This document shows, piece by piece, positions 36,939-49,169 of a stretch of 64,000 nucleotides of DNA (position 1 is the first letter of the stretch; each line of letters opens with the position of its first letter). Source of the DNA: Tolypeutes matacus (taxonomy: Eukaryota > Chordata > Mammalia > Cingulata > Chlamyphoridae); assembly GCA_026826555.1 (NCBI GenBank), contig JAKSZT010038683.1:954179-1018178 (forward strand), in the 5' to 3' direction. Below the pieces are notes generated by a model that worked only from the letters and a program-made list of their open reading frames with translations, was not told the DNA's origin and searched no databases. Made by a program: the position numbers and the translations under genes.

Positions 36939-38330
36939 AGTGAAAGAGCGACACCTACCCTTTTTGAGTCTTCCTTGGAAGCAATGCATTGTTTTCTCTT
37001 GCTGCTTTCAGGATACACTCTATATATTTGGTTTCTGACATTCTCAAATAGGATATGTCTTTTAATAGGTCTACTTGAATTCATTCTCTTTGGCCTGTTT
37101 ATCCCTCTTGAATATTCATGTCTTTCATAAGGATTGTACAATTTTCAGTCAGTAATTCCTCAAATATTCTTTCTACCTCTTCTCCATCCTCTTATTCTTC
37201 AGGGACACCTATAACAACATACTTGTGCATTTCAAATTGTCATTCAATTTGTTAAGATCCTGTTCAATCTTTTCCATTCTTCTTAATGTCTATTCTCTTA
37301 TTTTGACAAGTTCAAATATCCTCTCCTCAATGTCACTTATTAGTTCTTCTACCACTTCAAATCTCCTGTTATATACCTCTAATGTATCTTTAATCTCATC
37401 CATTGTGGCTTTCATTCCCATAAGCTCTGTTACTTTTTTTGCAAGCTTTGAAATTGTTCTTTATGTTTACACAGTGTCATCTTAATATCTTTGATCGCTT
37501 TAGTCATATTTTCCTTCATCACCTTAAATTGATTTAAGAGGCTCCTGCTCGCATCATTGGCTAGTTATCTTAAATCCTGTGTCTTCCTTGAATTATTACT
37601 TTGTTGTTTTGGTTGAAACAGATGTTCCAGTTTCTTGATATGGTTTGTTATTTTTTGTTGATATCTAAGATCTGATAATGTTGATTTTCCTCAAGATCAA
37701 TTTTCCTCTCTTGCCTAGTAGTTTTCATTTACAGCTTTTCTTTGATTTTTGGTTCACTTTTTTCTAAAACTTTTTTTGCCATGTTTAAGTTATCAAAACA
37801 AGGACAGTGAGCCTCTAATATAGCATAGACTAAATCTATGGAGGCTGGGAAAGAAACAAAAGAGAAAAGCCTGGCTACCTTCACTTTACTTTCTAACCAT
37901 CAAATAGCACTCTTAAGCAAACTCTGCTACAGAGATGAAGCCTTCAGTATCCATGAGCTAGCTCTTCTGAAACAGTGATTTGAGTTATGGTGGTTACATT
38001 CACTGAAGAGAAATCACACAGTTATCAGCCACACCATCCCACTTTCCAGGACAGAATATGTCTTTTCCCCTCTCCATTGATAATCCAGCCATAGATTTTA
38101 CAGAGGCTGTTCAACTTAGAAGTGGGGATGGATGGCATTCCTAGATACTGGATCATAAACTCACAGTTTTTCATTTCTCTTCTCTATCTCTTCATCCCCA
38201 TGCCCTCTTAAATAATGTGTGCAGCACTCTCCTGGGCTGTAGTTCTTGAAAGCAGCACTCTGATGACTTCTATGCCTTCTCCTCTATTTTGCTGCCTGCA
38301 ACCTGGTTGAGCTACTCTGATGCATAGTGG
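36939..38330 (-). mobile_element. L1 ORF1 and 5'UTR, antisense (right-arm counterpart of 181-1590)
   Basis: ORF1 coiled-coil and RRM region on the minus strand to about 37560, then 5'UTR to about 38330. Decayed in the same way as the left arm. Confidence 0.75.
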
Positions 38331-38334
38331 ATTA

Positions 38335-39600
38335 TTTTTTATTAAATAATGAGTTGCAGCCTGAAAGGAAAAGAGAAGGGTGAGAGGCCAGGAAAAGAGG
38401 GCAGAAATGAAGACTATATGGAAGAGAAACTGGAAATGTTAAAAGACAGACAATAGTAAGATATGACTACAGAAAGCCAGGGGATAAAATAGACAAAATA
38501 AGTAATGACTTTCCAGCAGTAACATTGAATGTTAATGGTTTAAACTCACCAATTAAAAGACAGAGACTGATAGAATGGATAAAACGTATGAGCCATCTAT
38601 TTCTGGTGTAAAGGAGACCCACTTTAGACACAAGGACACAATCAGGATAAAAGTGAAAGGTTGGGGAAAGATATTCTGTAAAAATAGTAATCAAAAAAGA
38701 GCTGGAGGGTAGCAGATATGGCTCAAGTGATTGGGCTCCCATCTACCATATAGAAGGTCCAGAGTTTGACTCCTGGGGCCTCCTGGTGAAATTCAAGCTG
38801 ACCTACATGGTGAGCTGGCCCAAGCAGAGAGCTGGCCCTTGTGGAGTGCTGGCCCAGGAAGCTGAGTTGGCACAAGAGTTTGAGAAGCCTGTCTCCACCC
38901 AAGAAGTTCCCAGGATCTGTTCCCAGTGCTGCTTAAAATAAGACAAGCAGACACAGAAGAATACACAGTGAGCAGATAGTAGGCACAAAAACAATGTGTG
39001 TGTGTGTGTGTAATGAATAAATCTTAAAAAAAAAAAAGCTGGAGTAGTGACTCTAATATTGGGTAAAACAGATTTTAAATGCAAAACTATTATAAACTAT
39101 AAAGATTATTACTATGTATTAATAAAAGGAACAATTCACCAAAAAGAAATAGCAATAATATTTATGTATCTTGGAGGCTTGAAAATATATAAGACACCTT
39201 GACAAAACTGAATGAGAAACAGATCTCTCTAAAGTAATAGTTGTAAACTTCAATATACCACTCTCAGCATTAGAACATATGGAAAGAGGATAAATGAGGA
39301 AACTAAGAGCTTGAATAATATGATAAATGAACTAGACCCCATAGAAATTTATAGAGAATTACATCCCACCACAGGAAGTTACACATTGTTCTCTAGTATT
39401 CCTGGATAGATATCCAGGATAGAGTATATGCTGTGACATAAGTCAGATTGCAATAAATTTAAAAACACTTAATTACACAGAGCATTTTCTCTGATGATAA
39501 TAAAATAAAGTTGGAAATTAATAGGCAGAAATGAAAACTCACAAATATACTTAAATTCAAATATACACTATTAAAAATTCAGTGGGCTTTAAAAACGTAC
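38335..39600 (+). mobile_element. L1 inter-ORF spacer and ORF2 endonuclease region, sense
   Basis: Head-to-head with the antisense L1 before it, mirroring 1-180. ORF2 begins at about 38520 with the LNVNGLNSPIKRQRLIEW-type start and continues through the endonuclease, interrupted by a DAS SINE. It ends where a new L1 5' end begins. Confidence 0.75.
38707..39030 (+). mobile_element. DAS-type SINE (armadillo tRNA-derived), long variant
   Basis: 5' tRNA-like part with an A-box-like TGGCTCAAGTGATTGGGCTC and a degenerate B box (GAGTTTGACTCCT). A GCTGGC-rich internal region follows, which is absent from the copy at 43529. The tail has (GT)n at 38994-39011 and ends ATAAATCTT plus poly-A. It sits in L1 ORF2; agctgga and adjacent A residues are repeated on both sides (38699-38706, 39036-39043). 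Confidence 0.88.
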
Positions 39601-39602
39601 TC

Positions 39603-41335
39603 CCAGGTAGATCCAAGATGGTGGAATAGGGAATTACAGGCTGCAATCCTCATCCAGAAACTGTGGGAAGGCTTGAAAGGAAATTATTAAATACTGGCAG
39701 ACTGATATGGTTGTAAGAGGCCTGAGAGGGAAGCCTACTTTTTCTGTTTTTCTTTTTGTAGCTGTTGCTTTTGTTCTCTTCTTTTTCCTCTATTTTCTCC
39801 TTAGATTATTTCTTTTCTTTCTTTCATTTTTTGCTTTTCCATTGTATTTATGTTGCTGCATTTTGTCTTGTTAGGTACTCGTTTTCTATCTTTTCTTCTC
39901 ATCTTTATCTTTTATTCTAACTTTTTCCTGTTTCCTTCTCTTTTTTAGTGCACATTTTTAATTCTTGATTTTTTTTATGTTTTATGATTTTTCACTCTTA
40001 TTTATTTTATTCTCTTCTTCCTGGTTTTTTAAGGCTCATTTTCCATTTTTTGTGTGTTTTTTTTTTATTCTTTTTCTCTCCTTTCTTTCCCGTTATAGGG
40101 TCTTAATATTTTAAGGGGGAACATGGACATCTACAAGGATATAAAATAAGAGGAACCAAGTGTCAGAAAGGAAACTTAACACAAAACCAAAACCAAATGA
40201 TACTCTAGAGTAGAAACAGAACTTAACAATTTGAATATGCCCATAAAGAGAAACAGATGCCAAACCACCAACAACAAATTACAAACCATAATAAACAGGA
40301 AAGCATGGCCCAGTCTAATGAACAAACTAAAATACAGGAGGAGATGCAGAACATGGAACAACTAATCAAAGATGTCCAAACAAATATCATGAATCAAGTT
40401 AATGATATGAGGGCAGATTTAAAAGATATTAAGAAGGCCTGAAGTCTATTCTTCAGTATCCTTTCTTTAGGAGAGCTTCCCAGTAAACTTCCTGCCTGCA
40501 ATCCTCAGTCTCTGTGTCCCAGTGAGCACCGTTTGTCTCTAACATTTGGTGCTGAAATACCCGGGTCTGGGATCACTAAGGCTGACTGGTTGGTGAAGAA
40601 TCTCCACCTTGCTGCCGCCAAGAGAACCCATCCAACACCGGACACCAAATCATAGCTGGCAGGTCCATACATCTTCCATGCAATAACTCAGTTTATCCAA
40701 ACAGCCATCTGAGATGTCACCCATGATCATGTACATGATTTTCTCCTGCTGTAAAAGTACCGAGCCAGCCACCGAGCCAGAAGACACAATATCTCAATGC
40801 CGAAAGGGGAACAGTAACTGAATCCCACAACATCCCATAACAGCAGAAAGCAGCCAGATGGCAATGCCCACATTCCTGCTCTCCCTCCCCACCCAACCAT
40901 ATCAAGAAGATGGGAATGTTAGCCCCATTTAACAAAATAATTCCCTGTGACCCCAGTCAGCGCCAGCCGGTGACTCCCTTGCCCAATAGCAGATGACCCA
41001 AACCCCTACCCATTTCTCTAATCCAACAGGAAACTTGTTTTTATATTAACAAAACTGGGCAGGTAAAAGAAAATCTTAAAATTTCAAAAGAAAACAAATC
41101 ATTCAGAGGGCCCAAGACTACAGCAATGGAAATCAATCCTGTTTATCCTTATTTTTCTCTTACTTTTCCTCACCCCTAAAATCAATGTTTTTACCCATTA
41201 TAACACCACACTGTTAAAAAAAAAAAAGATATTAAGAAGACACTGGAGAACATACAGAAGAAATCATAAACATTCATAAGTAGATAACAGATCTGATGAT
41301 GATGAATGGCACAATGCATGAAATTAAAAATATGG
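39603..41335 (+). mobile_element. L1 5'UTR and ORF1, sense
   Basis: 5' end with AGATCCAAGATGGTGG at about 39610. The pyrimidine tract lies at 39740-40090 and ORF1 starts near 40260 (QSNEQTKIQEEMQNMEQLIK). ORF1 is interrupted by the insertion at 40437-41223, resumes for about 100 bp, and is then cut off by the next L1. Confidence 0.8.
40437..41223 (+). mobile_element. Retroposed endogenous-retrovirus-derived fragment with poly-A tail
   Basis: Flanked by a perfect 16-bp target duplication (40421-40436 and 41224-41239) and ending in poly-A, so it was inserted by L1 machinery rather than by integrase. The 5' part looks like LTR R-U5 sequence ending ..CA, followed at about 40546-40566 by a primer-binding-site-like TGGTGCTGAAATACCCGG. 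The rest is non-coding leader-like sequence and possibly the start of a viral gene; it is short and broken. Only one LTR portion is present. Class I-like by the PBS style, but family not determined. Confidence 0.65.
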
Positions 41336-41337
41336 GG

Positions 41338-44300
41338 AATTGTGGGAAGATGGCATCAGTCTAACAGGCTGAACTCAATGCTTTCACAAAAATGATGGAG
41401 AAAGAGGTAAAAGCTATCCCAGGGACCTAATTTTGGGATCAGCAAAACAGGAGAGTGCTACACAACTTCTAGAAGGATGAGGGACAGAGAGGCAAAGAAC
41501 TCAAAACAACACATGTGAGTTACCAAGCCACCATGATGGTCATAAGGGCTGCCCTCACTCAACCTCAAGATATTTGGCTGAGGTATAACTCCTGGCTCAC
41601 TGCAGTCAACCTAGAGGGGAACAGACATCTTCTTCCCTGATGGCTGTTTCAAGGGAAAATGAAGAAGGATCGGAGGGGTTGTTCAGTAAACTCAGCCAGC
41701 AGAGCCCATTTTCAATCTCCACTCTGGAGATTCAGCACAGGAACACAGGAAATCCCAGGCTGAAACACCTTCATGGATAGGTGTGCTGATGAGCACCATC
41801 AGCTCATGGGTCTGGAAATTGCATGGACAAAAACTCAGGTCTATTTGTATTCTAAATCATGGGAGAAAATTTGTGTTCCACTACTGAGTCCTTGGCCTGA
41901 TTTTGATAACTTAAGTCAGGCAAATTTAAAGACTTAGATTAAGATGAACTAAATATCAAAGAAGAGCTGTGAAAAAAGTAGTCAAGAGAGTGAATTTGGA
42001 CATCAGAGTAAATTCAGGCACACATTCAGGTGCCTAGACATCCGCAAAAAAAAAAATTACAAGCCATACTAGGAAAAAGGAAGAGATGGCCCAGACAAGA
42101 GGACTAACAAACAAAATATCCTGAAGAGAAATGGGATTTAAAACAATTAATCAGTGATAATCACAAAATTCTCCTAAATCACTTCAAAGAATTTAAAGAA
42201 AATATATCTAAAGAAATAATAGATAAAGAAGACATTGGGTGTGTATAAAGAATAACTTGAAAACCTATAAAAGAAAGGTTTTCATTCTGAGAATGAAAGT
42301 CATGGTAGAAGAGATTAAAAAAATATGAAAGGCACATAAGGGCAGACGTGAAATGCTCAGACTGAATTAGTGATTTCAAAGACAGAACATCTGAACTGGA
42401 AAAGACAGGAGAACAGAAAGACAAGAGAGAGGCAAAAGATGGAACAGAGTTTCAAGGAATTGAATGACAATGCAAATATACGAACAATAAATGTAAAAAG
42501 ATTGAAATTATACAAAAAAAAACTTTCTTTGATCATAACAGAATGAAGCTGGGAATCAATAATGGATAGAAAAAGGAAAAATTCATAAATAAAGGTAGAT
42601 TTAACAACATATTCTTAAATAATCAGTGGGTCAAAGAAAAAATGCCAAGAAAATTCAGCAAATATCTTGAGACAATGAAAATGAGAACACAATGTATGAA
42701 AATATATAGGACACTGCAAAGGCTGTGCTAAGAGGAAATTTATAGGCCTCGATGCTTACATTAAAACTGAAGATCTAACAAAGAACAGCAATCTAATCCC
42801 AAACAAAGCTGAAGGGAAGAAATAGTATAGATCAGATCAGAAACATGTGAAATAAAGAATAAAAAAAAATACAGAGAATCAACAAAAGGAAAATTTGATT
42901 CTTGGGGATGATCATCAATAAAATCAACAATCTCTTAACTAGACTGATAAAGAAAAAAAGAGAAAAGTTGCAAATAAATAAAATCATAAACTAGAAGGGG
43001 GGCAATACAGCTGATCCCACAGAAATAAGATAGGGGATAAGAGGATACTATGAACAACTGTATCACAAAAAATTAGACAATATAGAGGAGATGAACAAAT
43101 TCCTAGAAACACACAAACCACCTACACTGACCCTAGGTAATGTAGAAGACCTCAACAAACCAATCACAAGGGAAGAGATTGAAGTAGTTTTCAAAAACTT
43201 CCCAAAAAAAGAAAAGCCCAGGAACACCTGGCTTCACAGGTGAATTTTACTAGTCTTTCAAAGATGATATAATATCATCTTGCTCAAGTTATTCCAAAAA
43301 AATTAACAGCAAAGAATACTACCAAAGTCATTCTATGAAGTCAATATCACCCTAATACCAAAACCAGATAATAATTCTACAAAAAAGGAAATTACAGACC
43401 AATATATCTAATGAATATAGATAGAAAAAGCCTCAAAAAAATACTTGCAAGCAGATCTGAAAACACATTAAAAGAATTATAAAACCCGATCAAGTGGGTT
43501 TAAACCCAGGTATAAAAGGGTGGTCCAAGGGAAGCGGCTGTGGCTCAATCAGTAGGGCTCCCGTTTACCATATGGGAGGCCCCGGGTTCGGTTCCCGAGG
43601 CCTCCTGGTGAAGGCAAGCCCCCCCGCACGGCGTGGTTAGCTGACCCAGCGAGCACAAGCAGCAAGGGGGGGATAAATGAATAAATAAATAAAATCTTAA
43701 AAAAAAAAAAAAAGGGTGGTCCAAAACAAGAAAAACAGTGAGTGTAATTAACCATATTGATAAATTGAAGAAGAAAAATCATTTGGTCCTTTCAATTGAT
43801 GCAGAAAAGGCATTTTACAAAACAAAGCACCCTTTCATGATAAAAACACTCCAAGTGAGAGAAATAGAAGAAAGCTTTCTCCATATGATAATCAGCATGT
43901 ATGAAATAGCTATAGCTAGCATTCTACTCAGGGGTGAAAGAATGAGAGTTTTCCCACTGAGATCAGGTACAAGTCAAGGATTCCTATGGTCACCATTGCT
44001 ACTCAATATTGTGCTAGAAGTTCTAGCTAGAGAAATTAAGCTAGATAAAGAAATTAAGTAAAATAAAAGGAGAGGAAGAATTAAAACTTTCACCATTAAT
44101 GATCATATAACTAGAATCTCCTGAAAAATCCACAATAAAGCTACCAGAATTAGTAGATAAATTCAGTCAAGTGGCAGGAAACAAGATTAACATGCAAAAA
44201 TCAATAACATTTCTACACACTACTGATGTGCAATCTTCAAATCAAATCAAAAAAAAAATGCAATTTATTATAACTAAATAATAAAATGTTTAAGCATAAA

Positions 44301-45820
44301 CTTGACTGAGGACATAAAGTACCTACACTCAGAAAACTACAAAATATTGCTTAAAGAAACTGAAGATTTAAATAAATGGAACAACATTTTGTGTTCACGG
44401 ATCAGAAAATTAAATATAACTGTCAATTCTACCCAAACTGATTTACAGAGTCAATACAATCCAAATAAAAATCCCCACAGCCTTTTATGCAGAAATGAAA
44501 AAAAAATTTATTTGGAACGTTAACAGGCCCTAAATAGCCATAAAGTTCTTTAAAAAGAACAAAGTTGGAGGACTCTCACTTCCAATCTTTAAAGTATATT
44601 ACTTAGCTACACTGGTAAATATAGCATGGTACTGACATAAAGACAGACACATGGACCAATGGAACAAACTGAGAACTCAGAAATTCTCCCTACCATATAC
44701 AATCAAGATATTTGACAAGGTGGTTAAGCCTTCCCATTTGGGCTAGAACAGTCTTTTCAACATATGGTGCAGAAAGAAAAGGATATCCATATACAAAAGA
44801 AAGAAAGAAGACCCTTATCTCACACCTTATATGAAAATTAACTCAAAAATGATCGATGACCTAAATATAAAAGTGACAACCATGAAACTCCTAGAAGAAA
44901 ATGTAGGAAAACATCTTCAAGATCTTGTGGTAGGCAGTAGTTTCTTAAACCCAATGGACGAACAACAAAAGAAAAAATACATAAATAGGCCCTCCTCAAA
45001 ATTAAAAACTTTTTACACCTCAAAGAACTTTGTAAAAAGGGTGAAGAGGCAGCCAACTCAATGAGAGAAAATATTTGGCAATCACATATCCGATAAGGGT
45101 TTAATATCTTTGATATACAAAGAGATAATACAACTCAATAATAAAAAGACAAACTTCTCAATTTAAAAAAATGGGCAAAAGATTGAATAGACAATTGTCC
45201 AAAGAAGAAATGCAAATGGCAAAGAAACACATGAATAAATGTTCAACATCACTAGCAATTAGGGAAAGGCAAATCACACCTATTAGACTGGCTGCTATTA
45301 AAAATTGGTAAGTCCTAAAATACTGGAGAGGATGTGGAGAGATAGGAATGATTATTCACTGTTGGTGGGAATGTACAATGATATAGCCACTTTGGAGGTC
45401 TGTTTTGCAATTCCTAAGGAAGTTGAATCTAGACTTGCCATGTGAATGGGCAATGCTATTGCCAGGTATATATTCAGAAGAACGGGGAGTAGAGACACAG
45501 ACATCTGCACACTGATGTTCATAGCAGCCTTATTCACTATTGCCAAAAGTTGGGAAGAAACCAGGTGTCTATCAACTGATGAATGGATAAAACGTATACA
45601 CATTTTGCTGGATATACATGATGGAATATTATGCAACAGTAAGAAGAAATGAAGACATGAAACATATAACAACATGGGTTGAGTGAAGCAAACCAGACAC
45701 AAAAGGACAAATACTGTACAATTGCTCTCGTATGAACTAAGTATATTGCATAAACTCATGAAGAAAATAATTAGAATATAGGTCACCAGTAAATAGATTG
45801 TGGGCAGAGAATGGAAAGCT
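41338..45820 (+). mobile_element. L1 with 5' end, partial ORF1 and most of ORF2, sense
   Basis: 5' end GTGGGAAGATGGC at about 41342, 5'UTR to about 41900, and ORF1 N-terminal coiled coil to about 42480. It then passes into ORF2 with the endonuclease missing. Open RT pieces include FSIDAEKAF-type residues and FPLRSGTSQ (43738-44061); the FADD motif is lost. The C-terminus shows MFIAALFTIAKSWEETRCLS (about 45530). ORF2 decays into its 3' end near 45820. A DAS SINE interrupts RT at 43529. Confidence 0.85.
43529..43709 (+). mobile_element. DAS-type SINE (armadillo tRNA-derived), short variant
   Basis: About 181 bp, with a perfect 15-bp target duplication aaaagggtggtccaa at 43514-43528 and 43710-43724. 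A box TGGCTCAATCAGTAGG and B box GGTTCGGTTCC are close to the pol III consensus. The tail has (ATAA)n then AAATCTT and poly-A. High similarity to functional box sequences and a clean duplication suggest a recent insertion. DAS SINEs are known only from armadillos, so this is the main taxonomic marker. Confidence 0.93.
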
Positions 45821-45829
45821 GAGTGTTAA

Positions 45830-46970
45830 TCTGTGCAGAAGTGGCAAAAAGTTTTTCTTGTATCTCCTCCACATATTGCTCATATTTAGTGTATAGAAAC
45901 ACTTCTGATTTGTACAAGTTGATTTTATATCCTGAAACTTTGCTCAACTCATTTATTAGCTCTAGTAGCTTTATTGTAGATTTTTTAGAATTTTCTTTAT
46001 ATATTTATAAGATCATGTCATCTACAAATAGTGAAAGTTTTACTTCTCCCTTTCCAATTTGTCTGCCTTTTATTTCCTTTGCTTGCCTAATTGCTCTACC
46101 AAGAACTCTTAGAACAACGATGATTAAGGGTGGTAACATTGTGCATCCTTGTTCACAATTTCTTTCTGTCTTCTTAATATCCTTTTTCTCTACATTTGTT
46201 TCCTTGAATTAATTTACAAGATTTGTGTGGACATCTTGATTAGTTGTCCCAAATTCTACATCTCTTTTGGCTTTTAATTTGTTCCATTGACTGAGCCATA
46301 CCTTCCTCTTTCTTAGTAGGACTGATAAATTTTTGATGATGTCTTGGCATCTGTTTATATTGATTAGTTTACCTCAAAAACCTGTTTTTCAGTTTCTCCC
46401 TCTTATCTAGGATTTTATCTTTGTTTGGCTTTGTTTTACGGTTCTTTTTGACAATTGGTTCTACTGTTTCAAAATCCTTAGAATTGCCTACGTTTAAATG
46501 AAACAAAAATTATAAAAGGAAAATAAAAATGAATAGAACAAAAGAGCAGGGAAGCAAGGAAAAAGAGGAGGAAGAGAGAAAGTGAAAAAAGTAAAAGAAA
46601 GGAAAACAAAACGGGCTTCTTGCTCAGACTACTGGTTTCTGCCTAACTTCTTCCTGGCCAGCTGCCCATGCCTGCCTATAACCCCATAGCCCCACTACTC
46701 CCCATTGACCCAGAAGAGGAAAGTAATAAAAAACAGATCTCCCTCTCATGTCTCAAGTACCCATCTAGATTCCTCCAAGTTGGCCCACTGTACTGATCAC
46801 CTCATGGCCCCACTGCTCCCCAGGTGACCAGCTGGGCATCCCTCACCACCACCCACTCAGATCACCCAGCAGGCCCATGGTTTCCTCTATGCCTGGCAAG
46901 TCTATTGTCTTCATGCCACTTTTGGAGGATAATTGCAGCCTGCTTTTCCCTACTCTACCACCTTTGATCT
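45830..46970 (-). mobile_element. L1 pieces (RT, ORF1 start, 5'UTR), antisense, internally deleted
   Basis: 45840-46150 is the RT region (plus strand 'gatcatgtcatctacaaat' is the complement of an FADD-type motif, here FVDDMI). Near 46160 it jumps to the ORF1 start, then the 5'UTR, with the L1 5' terminus at about 46970 (minus strand GGTGGTAGAGTAGGG). It abuts the olfactory receptor remnant. Confidence 0.7.
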
Positions 46971-46992
46971 CTGGTCATGGTATTTTTCATTT

Positions 46993-47700
46993 AGTTGAAC
47001 TCCTCCCTCCACAGATCAATGTATTTCCTGTTCATTCAGTCATCCATCATTGACACCCTTTTCATTTGCACTACTGTTCCAAAGCTCCTACTCAACATGG
47101 TGTCTGAAAAAAAGACCATTTCCTTTGTTGTCTGTGGCATCCAGATATTCCTCTCCTTGACCACGATTGGTTTGTAGTTATTCTGAACCTCATAGCCTAT
47201 GGCTGCTCTATGTTTGTCTGTAACCCTGTTAGTTACTTATTCCTGATGACCTATTGGCTTCTGTTGCCTTGATTGGTGTCACTTTGATGGTTTTCTGTTC
47301 ACACATACCATGATGACCGTCCTTTACTGTGGTTCCCACAACATCAACAATGTATTCTGTGAAATTCTTTCAGTTCTCATACTGGCCTGTGCTGATATAT
47401 CCTTACATTAAGCACTGATGTATATTAACTCTGTACTCATGTTGCTCATCTCAATCTTTTATCACCTCATTTATCTACTCTCTCATCTTGTGAACTACCC
47501 ACCACTTTTACAATCTGTTCATCTCATTTGCTTCCTAAACTTATGTTCTGTCCCAGTCATTGCACACCCCTAAGCAGAAGAAGATAGTGTCAGTGTCTTA
47601 TACCATTTTCACAACCATGCTTAATCCTCTAATTTACAGCCTCAGAAACAAGGATGCCATGTGATACTTAAAAGATATTTTAGTTATGCTAATCTCCTCA
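46993..47700 (+). pseudogene. Olfactory receptor pseudogene, family 2-like
   Basis: Odorant-binding seven-helix GPCR, non-functional. In order: the intracellular loop 1/TM2 motif as SLHRSMYF followed by LFIQSSIIDTLF; KLLLNMVSEKKTISF and CGIQIFL (TM3 start); a degraded MAYDRYVAIC region at about 47195-47240; FLMT (TM4 start); the second extracellular loop with YCGSHNINNVFCEI (about 47330); a weak TM5/TM6; then [22 protein letters not shown] (TM7, in pieces, about 47600-47660). TM1 is absent: the homology starts where the antisense L1 5' end stops. Stops and frameshifts begin at about 47177. The nearest group by motif looks like OR2, but this is from memory. Confidence 0.85.
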
Positions 47701-47714
47701 GAAAGTAGCAACAG

Positions 47715-49169
47715 GTGATGCTTAGATATTCAACAATGTGAGGAGATGTATTCCATCATGAATATATTTCTTAAGAAACACTTTTGTATGTCCTGTTTCA
47801 TAATAAAATATTTGGTCACCTATCAGAGAGTACTAATTGTTGGAAATTAATAAGAGTCATGACTCTTTCTCCTAGGCCTAAAAAAGGTATTTCATGAATT
47901 ATGCAGATATTTCTGGATTATCAAAAATATTTCTTATTGAGTAAATAAAAATATTTGTTTGGTCTTTGTGCCTACTTCTGGAGAGGGGGCAAAAGAAACA
48001 GATATTAAAGTTCAGAACAACTACATTTACTCAAAATAAAATCAGCAAATAAAAAAATCTCCAAAGCTACCATACATATGGTCTAAAAATTTTGATTATT
48101 TTTTTAGCAATAAAGTATAAAAAGACCAAATCACAAGGAGTAAAGTACAGAAATCATACATTTCTTCATCATGCATTTCATTATGGCATTTCACCAGACT
48201 ATAAGATCTATGATCTTTTTTTTTTTCATTTCCTGTGCTGAGTACTGTCAAATACTAAGCTACAAGTATAGTGGATGAATTGAAGTAAGACAACCATGAA
48301 TGCATGCAGGATTTAGGATTGCATATCTATTCAAACATGAGAATATTTTATATTTAATATCACAGAGAACCACTATGCAACCTTTCATGCTATTATAACA
48401 CCAGTATACTAGCTGGATGAAGCTAGAACTTGTGCTATAGTTTCACATTTACCTATTCTGTGTGATCCCACAACTATACTTGGAGACATTTGGTTTTTCT
48501 TTGGAGTAAGATGAGAATCCTCAGAGAGTTATCAATAGAGGTGTGATATGAAAAGTTTTACATTATAAAGGATAATATTATGGCTATATTTTAGAGAATA
48601 GAGTCAGTAGCAAGTATCAGCAAAGGAAAATAATTTGTCTTCAAAACTTAAAAATGAAGAAGCTTTGGAAAAAGTGGATTGATTGAGGTAGATTCTGAGT
48701 ATATTTTGGAGAAATAGCCAGAAAGATTTGTTAGGATTGGATATGTTGACAAAGAAGAAGAAATGATGGATAACATAAAGGTTTGGGACTAGGTGGGTGG
48801 AAAATATAATTTCTATTTACTGAAATTTGGAAGATTGCCAGAATACATGTTAGAGTGGGAGGAATAAATAATTCAGTTGATGACAAGATAAATTTAAAAG
48901 CTTATTAGATATTTAAGAGCTATCAAATTGGAGTTCAGATTAGAATTCTGGATTGAAGGTATAATATGGTAGTCTTCAGTACAGAAAATGTATTTAAAGA
49001 TAGGATTAGCTGATAACATGTAGATAAGATCAAAAGTTTGAGACCTAACACTAAGGTACTTAGTATAGTTAGGAAGCCATTGAAATTACAAATATAGTCT
49101 GATAAGTTAAGAAAAGGTGACACATGAAGCACAAATGAAGAAACTATTTAAAGAAGGGAGCATACTTAA
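47715..49169. other. Unassigned AT-rich sequence after the OR remnant
   Basis: No L1, SINE or gene recognised in about 1.45 kb. Probably the original flank of the olfactory receptor locus plus repeats too old to see by eye. A T run sits at 48215-48226. Confidence 0.4.

Larger units (their letters stand above)
34905..38528 (-). repeat. Right arm of the large inverted duplication
   Basis: Reverse-complement match of 1-4340 without the 780-bp insertion. The inner breakpoint lies in the PTP4A1 3'UTR, so the last roughly 400 bases of that retrocopy and its second target-site duplication are missing here. The outer end passes into L1 ORF2 and cannot be defined because its partner lies beyond the window start. 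Confidence 0.9.
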
